From the NCBI GenBank assembly GCA_966186435.1, contig CBIFWW010000086.1, positions 1 to 14,334 of the forward strand: a stretch of DNA of 14,334 bases, written 5' to 3'. The notes below the pieces were generated by a model. The model had not been told where the DNA came from, did not search any database, and saw nothing but the letters and a program-made list of their open reading frames with translations. The translations under genes and the position numbers were made by a program. The stretch is from CBIFWW01 sp966186435. GTDB lineage: Bacteria > Pseudomonadota > Gammaproteobacteria > Enterobacterales > Enterobacteriaceae. Positions 4,881-11,147 of the stretch are shown here, one piece after another (the stretch's first letter is position 1; every line of letters starts with the position of its first letter).

Positions 4881-7172
4881 GTGTTGTCTGAACTTCTCTC
4901 CTTTTCCCTTTTCCTGGCCGCCATCACGCTCTATATCACCAAGGCAGGCCGCCATAGCGGATGGTTCACATCCATCCTGATTGTCCTCGGCCTGTTTATC
5001 GTGCTGAACATCACCCTGTACGCCTGCAACTATTTTACCGGGGATGGTATTAACGATGCGGTGCTTTACACCCTGACTAACAGCCTAAGCGGGGCCGGTG
5101 TCGGGAAGTATATTTTGCCGGGCGCCGGGTTAATCCTTGGGGTAGTGGCGATTTTTGCCGGGCTGGCCTGGCTGCTGCGCCGCCGCCAACGGCCTTATCA
5201 TCTGGGTTACAGCTTGGTGGCTCTGATATTGGCGCTGGCCTCGGTGGATGCCAGCCCGGCCTTCCATCAGCTTACTGAATTGGTGCGTTCCCAAAGCCGC
5301 GAAGGGGCTGCCGACTTTGGCACCTATTATAAAGTGCCTAACAAGCGCATCCCCGATCCTAAGCTGAACCTGGTCTATATCTATGGCGAAAGCCTGGAGC
5401 GCACCTATTTTAATAATGATGCCTTCCCGGATCTCGCACCGGAGCTGGGTAAACTTAAACAGCAGGGGCTAGACTTCAGCCACATCAGCCAGTTGCCAGG
5501 CACCGATTACACCATTGCCGGGATGGTGGCCTCCCAGTGCGGCATCCCGCTGTTCGCCCCCTTTGAGGGTAACGCTTCCTCGTCGGTGTCCAGCTTCTTC
5601 CCACGCAATCTGTGCTTGGGGGATATCCTGAAGAACTCCGGGTATGAGAACTACTTTGTACAAGGGGCCAGCCTGCGCTTTGCCGGGAAAGATGTATTCC
5701 TGAAATCCCACGGTTTCGACCACTTGTACGGTGCCGATGAGCTGAAAAGTACCGTGGCAGACCCGCAATACCGAAATGATTGGGGCTACTATGACGACAC
5801 GGTATTGGATGCCGCCTGGGATAAGTTCGCGGCACTTTCAAAAGCCGGAAAACGTTTCTCGCTATTCACCCTGACGGTAGACACCCATCACCCGGACGGC
5901 TTTATCTCCCGTAGCTGCACCCGTCGTAGCTATCGTTTCGACGGTAAAGAGAATAAATCTTTCGCCGCCGTGGCCTGTAGCCAACAGCATATCGCCGCTT
6001 TTATCGAAAAGATCAAAGCCTCCCCCTGGTATAAAAATACCGTGATCGTGGTGACATCGGATCATCTGGCGATGAATAACACCGCCTGGAAATACCTTAA
6101 CCAGCAGGATCGTAACGATCTGTTCCTGGTGTTGCGCGGCGATCAGCCTGCGGCAGAAGTGATCGCCGCCAAGCGTAATTCCATGGATAACGGGGCCACG
6201 GTGCTGGATATTCTCGGCGGGGACAACTACCTCGGCCTGGGGCGCAGCACCCTCTCTTCTGAATCCCTCTCCCAGGTGTTTATCAACATCAAAGAAAAGG
6301 TGATGAGCTGGAAGCCGAATATCATCAAACTGTGGAATTTCCCAACTTCGATCACTAACTTTACTGTGGATCAACAAGCCCAGGTGATCCGCTTCTCCGG
6401 CAGTGAATTCCGCTTGCCGTTATTGATCCGCCTGGGTGAGAAACGGATCGAGCCGCTGCCAGAAAGCGAATACTCCGCCCCACTGCGTTACCAGTTAGCA
6501 GACTTCGCCCCCAGAGATAACTTTATTTGGGTGGATAACTGTTACAAAATGGCCCGCCTGTGGGACCCGTCGCTGGCGCTATCAACCGGCCTGTGTGTGG
6601 CGCAGGGTCAGCTTGGCAGCGAGCCTGAAGTACAGGCGGTAACCAAACCAGTATGGGAAGGGAAATCACAGCCTACAGAAGGGGTGATCAGTACCGATCG
6701 CTACCAGAAGAATGTGGATTTGCTGAAGATCGTCGACAATAACATTCGCTACAAAGCCGATAGTTTTGTGTTTAGCGTGGCCGGTGCGCCTGAAGAAGTG
6801 AAACAGTTTAACGGCATCTCGCGCCCGGAAAACTGGGGCCGTTGGTCAAATGCCAATATCGATAAAGCCGTGACCATTGAGTACAACAATCCGCTGCCAT
6901 CCGCCTTCGATATGGTGATCCGCGCCAAAGCCTTTGGGCCAAATATCGGTAAACCGATCCCGGTACAGGTGGGGCCGCAACAGCAAACCCTGACGCTGGC
7001 GGCTGAAGTCACCACTACCCGACTGCACTTCACCAACCCCGCCGGGAGCCATGTGTTAACCATCACCCCGCCGCTGCCGCAATCCACCAACGAAGGTAAT
7101 ATCCTTGGCCATGGGCCGCGCCAGCTAGGGATTGGGATGGTGGATATTAAGATAGAGCCACGGGCTGATTAA
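4881..7172 (+). CDS. opgB: OpgB (MdoB), phosphoglycerol transferase I
   Basis: This 763-residue inner-membrane enzyme transfers phosphoglycerol from phosphatidylglycerol to osmoregulated periplasmic glucans. Three or four N-terminal membrane segments (about 4-20, 29-49, 78-98, 108-124) precede a large periplasmic domain of the alkaline phosphatase/sulfatase fold related to LtaS. Metal and catalytic positions visible are YGESLERTYF with Glu170, LPGTDYTIAGM with a candidate Thr nucleophile (208 or 211), DTHHPDGF with His336-337, and TSDHLAMNN with Asp394-His395. Length and sequence match E. coli OpgB. The start is GTG 4881 or the adjacent TTG 4884. TTG gives MSELLSF as I recall for E. coli and lies 8 bases from GAGG; GTG lies 5 bases from it. 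The gene follows yjjA, as in E. coli. Confidence 0.95.
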   Translation: MLSELLSFSLFLAAITLYITKAGRHSGWFTSILIVLGLFIVLNITLYACNYFTGDGINDAVLYTLTNSLSGAGVGKYILPGAGLILGVVAIFAGLAWLLRRRQRPYHLGYSLVALILALASVDASPAFHQLTELVRSQSREGAADFGTYYKVPNKRIPDPKLNLVYIYGESLERTYFNNDAFPDLAPELGKLKQQGLDFSHISQLPGTDYTIAGMVASQCGIPLFAPFEGNASSSVSSFFPRNLCLGDILKNSGYENYFVQGASLRFAGKDVFLKSHGFDHLYGADELKSTVADPQYRNDWGYYDDTVLDAAWDKFAALSKAGKRFSLFTLTVDTHHPDGFISRSCTRRSYRFDGKENKSFAAVACSQQHIAAFIEKIKASPWYKNTVIVVTSDHLAMNNTAWKYLNQQDRNDLFLVLRGDQPAAEVIAAKRNSMDNGATVLDILGGDNYLGLGRSTLSSESLSQVFINIKEKVMSWKPNIIKLWNFPTSITNFTVDQQAQVIRFSGSEFRLPLLIRLGEKRIEPLPESEYSAPLRYQLADFAPRDNFIWVDNCYKMARLWDPSLALSTGLCVAQGQLGSEPEVQAVTKPVWEGKSQPTEGVISTDRYQKNVDLLKIVDNNIRYKADSFVFSVAGAPEEVKQFNGISRPENWGRWSNANIDKAVTIEYNNPLPSAFDMVIRAKAFGPNIGKPIPVQVGPQQQTLTLAAEVTTTRLHFTNPAGSHVLTITPPLPQSTNEGNILGHGPRQLGIGMVDIKIEPRAD

Positions 7173-7180
7173 TCAGCCTT
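7163..7180 (+). terminator. perfect palindrome spanning the opgB stop codon
   Basis: GGCTGATTAATCAGCC (7163-7178) is a perfect 16-base palindrome that includes the opgB TAA stop (7170-7172). As RNA it would fold as a 6-pair stem with a TTAA loop, followed by TT. It may act as a weak terminator or a 3' end stabiliser; a protein-binding site is also possible. Confidence 0.35.
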
Positions 7181-7269
7181 CCTGCCAGTTCACCCCAGTG
7201 CGGGTCACTGCCCTGATGCAGTTCCTGCGGGATGCCATGGCGGTCTGTGAAACAGGGATGGAGGATTAA
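7174..7269 (+). pseudogene. possible LysR-type regulator C-terminal remnant
   Basis: A short open stretch reads CQFTPVRVTALMQFLRDAMA in its middle and ends at TAA 7267-7269. The PxRVxALxxFL pattern resembles the last helix of LysR-family regulators (usually PxRVRAFxDFL). It has no start codon or N-terminal part, because opgB occupies the upstream bases in another frame. A LysR gene often lies beside molybdoenzyme operons of the type decayed at 8351-8596. The match is short, so this is only a suggestion. Confidence 0.25.
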
Positions 7270-7302
7270 ACCGAGACGTAATCTGGATTTGATTGCATCA
7301 GA

Positions 7303-7330
7303 TTGTTCATTGTGAACCTTAGGATACTAT
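7303..7330 (+). promoter_or_regulatory. candidate toxin-antitoxin promoter and operator
   Basis: A perfect inverted repeat GTTCA-ttg-TGAAC (7305-7317) lies 50 bases before the toxin start. It overlaps the end of a possible -35 (TTGTTC, 7303-7308) and lies between it and a -10 (TACTAT, 7325-7330), with a 16-base spacer. Toxin-antitoxin operons are usually repressed by the antitoxin HTH protein at such palindromes. That role here is inferred from position. Confidence 0.4.
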
Positions 7331-7366
7331 TGTTGCCATGATTGTTAACTATGGGCTACGATATAA

Positions 7367-7696
7367 ATGGCAGTCGTAAAACATTACCTCACGTTAAGCG
7401 GGCGCAATCCATTTAGTGAATTTTTAACGTCCCTTAAGGATCCTATAGCCAAAGCAATGGTTCTTACACGAGTTGCCAGAATGGGAACCTACAACTTCGG
7501 CGACCATAAATTTTGCCGGGACGGTGTATTAGAGTTAAGGATCGATCGTGGGATAGGCTATCGCGTTTACTTCGCTAAAGTGACTGATGCCGATAATGGG
7601 TCGATAAATTTGCTATTGCTTGGCGGTAGTAAGAAAAAGCAGCAAGAAGATATTGCTCGTTCAGTGGGATACCTCAATGACTTTAAGTCTCGATAG
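7367..7696 (+). CDS. RelE/ParE-superfamily toxin (HI1419-type)
   Basis: This 109-residue protein of the RelE/ParE fold matches the 'addiction module killer protein' group typified by Haemophilus HI1419. Diagnostic parts are HYLTLSGRNPFSEFL (6-20), ELRIDRGIGYRVYFA (56-70) and LLLGGSKKKQQEDI (83-96), whose basic residues are typical of mRNA-interfering members. Such toxins usually cleave ribosome-bound mRNA, or in ParE-like cases block gyrase; which applies here cannot be told. It is a complete gene, with the antitoxin 13 bases downstream, i.e. toxin first as in HigBA-like systems. It looks less GC-rich than the flanking core genes, which suits acquisition. No strong ribosome site precedes ATG 7367. 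Confidence 0.85.
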   Translation: MAVVKHYLTLSGRNPFSEFLTSLKDPIAKAMVLTRVARMGTYNFGDHKFCRDGVLELRIDRGIGYRVYFAKVTDADNGSINLLLLGGSKKKQQEDIARSVGYLNDFKSR

Positions 7697-7709
7697 CAGG
7701 AGAACGGAA

Positions 7710-8030
7710 ATGGCGAAATCTCAACTTCACGATGAAGCAATCGTAAAACTGCTCAAAGATGACCCTGGATTTGCGGCGGTATACCTCCATCAGGCCTTTA
7801 TCGAAATTGATGAGGCGGGTGGCATCGAAGCCTTTATGCTGGCTCTACGCCACGTCATTGAGGCACAAGGTGGAATGACGCTTATCGCCAAACGCGCCGG
7901 AATGTCCCGGGAGTCACTTTATAAATCGCTTTCCCCTAAGGGTAATCCTTCATTCAAGCGCGTTGCTGCCTTGGCCGCCGCAACAGGTTTCCCGATATCC
8001 AAAATTGCTGCGGCTGCCGTCCCGGCTTAA
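7710..8030 (+). CDS. HTH antitoxin of the toxin pair (HI1420-type)
   Basis: This 106-residue protein has a Xre-like helix-turn-helix near residues 56-76 (GMTLIAKRAGMSRESLYKSL), preceded by a helical N-terminus (AIVKLLKDDPGFAAVYLHQA) typical of HI1420-type antitoxins. It should bind and neutralise the toxin and repress the operon. The open frame extends left to 7620 inside the toxin gene, but ATG 7710 has an excellent AGGAG (7698-7702) 7 bases away and gives the family N-terminus MAKS, so it was chosen. The ribosome site directly follows the toxin stop, giving tight coupling. Confidence 0.85.
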   Translation: MAKSQLHDEAIVKLLKDDPGFAAVYLHQAFIEIDEAGGIEAFMLALRHVIEAQGGMTLIAKRAGMSRESLYKSLSPKGNPSFKRVAALAAATGFPISKIAAAAVPA

Positions 8031-8041
8031 TTACTCTTAGG

Positions 8042-8137
8042 ATTAAGCTATCCCGTCCCCCTGCGTGGGCAATCGGTATCGAGCAAGATATTGCCGCGCC
8101 TCATCTGGTGAGCCTGCTGGATAAACTGAGCGGGTAA
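8042..8137 (+). pseudogene. unidentified short coding-like remnant
   Basis: Just after the antitoxin, a stop-free stretch ends in WAIGIEQDIAAPHLVSLLDK followed by LSG and TAA (8135-8137). It has protein-like composition and GC-rich codon use but no start codon or usable upstream part. I do not recognise the family. It may be the tail of a deleted gene, or chance. Confidence 0.25.
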
Positions 8138-8173
8138 TGCAATTTCATTATTACATCCTTCTGGTTATTATTT

Positions 8174-8317
8174 CGTCAGACAGATAACCCCGAGGCGCCC
8201 TATGGCAGCAAACAGGACGCTTATCGGGTGTTTGAAAATATGCTTAAATCCGGTCACCCCCTAGCGACTAGGATCAATTACTCGCCCCATTTCCCCCTTA
8301 AAACTTTCCCCCCTTAA
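8174..8317 (+). pseudogene. unidentified coding-like remnant
   Basis: A stop-free stretch includes NPEAPYGSKQDAYRVFENML and SGHPLATRINY, then ends at TAA 8315-8317 inside a short tandem repeat. It has the look of a genuine protein fragment but no credible start. I do not recognise the family. It lies between the toxin pair and the molybdoenzyme remnant, in a region that seems shaped by deletion. Confidence 0.25.
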
Positions 8318-8320
8318 AAT
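8290..8320 (+). repeat. imperfect 15/16-base tandem repeat
   Basis: TTTCCCCCTTAAAAC (8290-8304) is immediately followed by TTTCCCCCCTTAAAAT (8305-8320). The second copy has one extra C and a changed last base. It looks like a small slippage duplication within decayed DNA. Confidence 0.6.
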
Positions 8321-8350
8321 TGTGCGCCCGTCGGCGACTTTGATTTTTAA

Positions 8351-8596
8351 ATTACAAACAGCCAGCTACACTTTGACCACGACGGTGTGGTGGAGAGTAA
8401 CTTTAACAACGTTGGCATTATCAACCTTGAAGAGATGCCCGATATCGACGTGGTGATTGTGGAAAGCAACCGTCCGCCTTAAGGCTGCGATGGGCTGTCT
8501 ACGGCGGTAGTGGCCCTAGCAATCGCCAATGCGCTGTTGCTGGCAACCGGCAAGCCCTACCTTAGCTTCCCCTTCCCTAAAGTTCTGGAGAGCTGA
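8351..8596 (+). pseudogene. C-terminal remnant of IorB-like molybdopterin oxidoreductase
   Basis: The frame reads FDHDGVVESNFNNVGIINL, then MPDIDVVIVESNRPP, an in-frame TAA (8478-8480), and GCDG...ALAIANALLLATGKPYLSFP to TGA 8594-8596. This follows the C-terminus of isoquinoline/aldehyde oxidase large subunits, which normally read VxSNFxxY...PPGGxGEPGTAxxAPAxANAxxxATGK. Only about 80 of the usual 700-plus codons remain. A Gly codon of the PPGG turn has become TAA, and the GEPG motif holding the catalytic Glu aligns with DGLS, so the Glu appears lost. The TGA overlaps the next gene's ATG by one base, a relic of operon coupling. Confidence 0.8.
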
Positions 8597-9150
8597 TGCC
8601 AGGCATATTGATCCTCGCCGCCGGATTAGGGCGGCGCTACAAAGCGGCAGGGGGCCAGGGCGAAAAGCTGCTGGCCCCCTGCCCGCCCCATGACAATCAG
8701 CCGCTGATTGCAGTGGTCATCACTCAGGCATTAGCCAGCGGCCTGCCGGTGCATGTGGTTACCCGCCCGGAAAGCGTGGGGATCCAGGCACTGGCGAACC
8801 GGTATCAGCTGCCTGTCACGCTGATTACCAGCCACGTTATGGGTGAGAGTATTGCCGCCGGGGTACGCAGCACCGGGGATTGGGATGGTTGGCTGATCCA
8901 GCCTGGTGATATGCCGGAGATCACCAGTGCTGATTATCAGGCGGTGGCCCAGGCATTGAAACACCACCACCAGGCGCGCCCGATGTGGCAAAACCTGCCG
9001 GGCCATCCGGTGGGGTTTGGCACCCGTTGGGGCCAGGCACTAATGGAACTCAACGCGGATCGCGGGGCAAGATCCCTGATCGGAAGCGATGTTGTGATCC
9101 TGCCAGGCCACCCTGGGGTTATCGCCGACCGGGATTTGCCCCCGGCGTAG
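8596..9150 (+). CDS. MocA-like molybdenum cofactor cytidylyltransferase
   Basis: This 184-residue protein has the MobA-like nucleotidyltransferase fold. LAAGLGRRY (8-15) with EKLLAP (23-28) forms the nucleotide-binding signature, QPGDMPEI (102-109) replaces the usual ADMP metal-site motif, and GHPVGF (136-141) and DRGARSL (155-161) are typical of MocA proteins. MocA joins CTP to the molybdenum cofactor, making the MCD form used by xanthine oxidase-family enzymes. GGAG (8587-8590) lies 5 bases before the ATG. The gene was clearly the downstream partner of the decayed oxidoreductase (TGATG overlap). Its 3' end overlaps the convergent XdhC-family gene by 32 bases. The frame looks intact, but its original client enzyme is gone from this locus. 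Confidence 0.85.
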   Translation: MPGILILAAGLGRRYKAAGGQGEKLLAPCPPHDNQPLIAVVITQALASGLPVHVVTRPESVGIQALANRYQLPVTLITSHVMGESIAAGVRSTGDWDGWLIQPGDMPEITSADYQAVAQALKHHHQARPMWQNLPGHPVGFGTRWGQALMELNADRGARSLIGSDVVILPGHPGVIADRDLPPA

Positions 9151-10123
9151 CGATCTGATTTTTGAAGCGCACCACGTCAGCCATCACCGCCAGGCCAATT
9201 TCTGCCGGGGTTTTGCTGCCGATATCAATACCAATTGGGGCGTGTAGCCGGGAAAGCTCCTGGCTATTCAGCCCGCCAATATTCCTCAGCCGGTCGGCCC
9301 GCTTTTGGCTATTGCGTAGGGACCCCATCACTCCGATATAAAAGGCCGGGGTATTCACCGCCTCCATCATCGTCAGGTCATCCATACGGGCATCGTGGGT
9401 CAGGGCCACGATGGCAGTATGAGCATGGCAGCCTTCCATTTCCAGGTAACGTGCCGGTAACCGTTCCACCACCCGCACGCCTTCGGGGATCTGCCCGGCC
9501 ATCTGCCGCAGAAATTCATCCCTTGGCTCACACACCACCACTTCAAACCCCAGGGCGCAGGCAAACTGCACGCAGTAGGCCGCCACGCTCGACCACCCGG
9601 CCACCACCAGGCGAGGAGCGGCCCCGTGCCAGATATTCACCGTGTTATCAAAATACTCAACCTGCGGATGGCTACCGCTGGTTTCCAGGGTTAATGCTTC
9701 CACCGGCCCCGGCAGGATCAGCTGTTTTTTGAGTGGCTGATGGCCCTGTAGCGCGGCGAGGATCTCACCCAAGTACTCAACGGTACGCTCCCCGGCGGGC
9801 AGGTATTCCACCAGTACCTCTAACCGCCCACCACACGGGAGACTGACATCGGGGGTCAATCCCCCGTCGCCGTAGGTCACCACCTGGCTGGGCTGGCGCC
9901 AGCGCCCTTCCGCCACTTGGCGTAAAAAGCCCTCCTCCACACAGCCACCGGACAACGAGCCGCACCACTCCCCACCCTGATTAACCGCCATTAGAGCGCC
10001 GGGGCTGCGCGGTGATGAACCCCAGGTGCGCAGCACGGTATTAAGCCACAGGGACTGGGATTCGGCCCACAGCATTGCCTGCTGGATAACCTGAATGTCT
10101 AAAGGAAGTGCCGATGGCGCCAT
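9119..10123 (-). CDS. XdhC/CoxI-family molybdoenzyme maturation factor
   Basis: This 334-residue protein is related to XdhC and E. coli PaoD, which hold the (MCD) molybdenum cofactor, help its sulfuration and insert it into xanthine oxidase-family enzymes. The N-terminal XdhC_CoxI domain shows WGSSPRSPG (34-42) and GSLSGGCVEE (55-64). The C-terminal Rossmann domain is near 170-200, and the family ending GIDIGSKTPAEIGLAVMADV is at 298-317. The Rossmann glycine loop reads AGWSSVA (175-181) where relatives usually have GAG followed by a small/polar pair, so nucleotide binding may be impaired. AGGAG lies 6 bases before the ATG. It converges on, and overlaps, the MocA-like gene; the two plausibly served the same lost enzyme. 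Confidence 0.87.
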   Translation of the reverse strand: MAPSALPLDIQVIQQAMLWAESQSLWLNTVLRTWGSSPRSPGALMAVNQGGEWCGSLSGGCVEEGFLRQVAEGRWRQPSQVVTYGDGGLTPDVSLPCGGRLEVLVEYLPAGERTVEYLGEILAALQGHQPLKKQLILPGPVEALTLETSGSHPQVEYFDNTVNIWHGAAPRLVVAGWSSVAAYCVQFACALGFEVVVCEPRDEFLRQMAGQIPEGVRVVERLPARYLEMEGCHAHTAIVALTHDARMDDLTMMEAVNTPAFYIGVMGSLRNSQKRADRLRNIGGLNSQELSRLHAPIGIDIGSKTPAEIGLAVMADVVRFKNQIATPGANPGRR

Positions 10124-10260
10124 ACCACGCTCCTGGCGAAGGATGAGAAGTTATAATGTTAATTTTTTGTATCATTGCTTGCGGATGCAAGTAAATAACC
10201 ATCACCGATAAATATGATAGCCAGAACAAAATCACACGTTTTGATAGTTTAGCGGGGATG
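10124..10260 (-). promoter_or_regulatory. upstream region of the XdhC-family gene
   Basis: This AT-rich stretch holds the gene's ribosome site (CTCCT on the plus strand, 10130-10134) and a perfect inverted repeat, CTTGC-ggat-GCAAG (10178-10191), that could be an operator. No confident sigma70 promoter pair was identified on the minus strand. No gene is visible. Confidence 0.35.
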
Positions 10261-10265
10261 GGGAA

Positions 10266-10286
10266 AGCGCCCCGGCAGCCGGGGCG
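10266..10286 (-). terminator. intrinsic terminator of pdxK
   Basis: CGCCCCGG (10268-10275) and CCGGGGCG (10279-10286) form a perfect 8-pair stem with a 3-base loop. On the minus strand it starts 6 bases after the pdxK stop and is followed by CTTTCCCC, a modest T tail. Confidence 0.75.
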
Positions 10287-10292
10287 ATGGGG

Positions 10293-11147
10293 TTAACGGT
10301 TGATGCGCAGTTCGTTACCGCCGGAGGCCGCCATTTCGATAATGGCTTGCTCGGTACGCAGGCAGGAGAGGCGCACCGCCTCCATCAGCGGGATACCTGC
10401 CAGCAGGCGGGCGGTGAGCGCCGCGCCAAACAGATCGCCGGTGCCCTTTGGTGCCAGCGGCAGCGCGGTGTGGCGCACGATATCGGCGCTGTCTTTGGTA
10501 ACACAGCAGACGCTGATATTCCCGGCAGCGGTATCCACCGCCGCGCTGGTGACCACCACCCATTGGGTCACGTCCGTCAGCAGGGAACGGGCCGCCGCCA
10601 CAATGCTTTCCATTGTTTCCAGCTTTTTGCCACACAGGCATTCCAGCTCAAAACGGTTTGGAACCAGGCCGGTGGCCAGCGGGGCCAGCGCCTCGCGGTA
10701 CAGGGTTGCCAGCCCTTCCGGCACGTAATAACCGGTATCGCTATCGCCTAGCACCGGGTCCACCACGATCAGCCCTTCTGGGTGGCTGGCGCGATAGGTC
10801 GCCAGCCAGGCCGCCAGATCCGCCGCCTTGGATTCACTGCCCAGATACCCTGTCAGCACTGAACGGGCGGTGGCGGTAACCCCACGCTCATCCAGCCCTT
10901 TTAAATAGCCACGGAACCACTCGCTTGGCAGCTCCCCACCGTAACAGCTGGGATAATGAGGGGTGTTACTTAGCAATACCGTCGGCACCGCCACCACATT
11001 CAGGCCACGATCCACCAAGGCTGGCACCGCGATGCTGTTACCTACGCTGCCATAAACCACCTGTGACTGGACTGAAATCACATCACAGACCAGCGGATGG
11101 GCATGAGTGGTCTGCCACGGTTGTGGGGCTACATCGTCGAGTTTCAT
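10293..11147 (-). CDS. pdxK: PdxK, pyridoxal/pyridoxine/pyridoxamine kinase
   Basis: This 284-residue ribokinase-fold enzyme phosphorylates B6 vitamers to make pyridoxal phosphate by the salvage route in the cytoplasm. It fits PdxK (E. coli 283) better than PdxY: VQSQVVYGSVGNSIAVPA (26-43), TVLLSNTPHY (56-65), WFRGYL (77-82), VDPVLGD (129-135), and KGTGDLF (234-240) with catalytic Asp238. PdxY would read HVVYGHAGNSA at the first motif. The N-terminus differs from E. coli and is a little longer, but the position of the kinase fold supports the ATG at 11147. In E. coli pdxK lies next to crr; here it is flanked by molybdoenzyme and copper genes. A strong terminator follows. Confidence 0.93.
   Translation of the reverse strand: MKLDDVAPQPWQTTHAHPLVCDVISVQSQVVYGSVGNSIAVPALVDRGLNVVAVPTVLLSNTPHYPSCYGGELPSEWFRGYLKGLDERGVTATARSVLTGYLGSESKAADLAAWLATYRASHPEGLIVVDPVLGDSDTGYYVPEGLATLYREALAPLATGLVPNRFELECLCGKKLETMESIVAAARSLLTDVTQWVVVTSAAVDTAAGNISVCCVTKDSADIVRHTALPLAPKGTGDLFGAALTARLLAGIPLMEAVRLSCLRTEQAIIEMAASGGNELRINR

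Noticed and set aside
4798..4980. 60-codon plus-strand frame before opgB
   Set aside because: Its second half is out of frame with opgB and overlaps it, it has no ribosome site, and the sequence is not protein-like.
8318..8595. Moco riboswitch before the MocA-like gene
   Set aside because: The bases before the start are protein-coding remnant sequence with TGATG coupling; no structured leader was seen.
7173..8595. Insertion sequence as the cause of the decayed region
   Set aside because: No transposase frame, terminal inverted repeats or target-site duplications were visible around the toxin pair or remnants.
10293..11147. PdxY rather than PdxK
   Set aside because: The SVGNSIAVPA, NTPHY and WFRGYL motifs match PdxK; PdxY has HAGNSA and different flanking residues.
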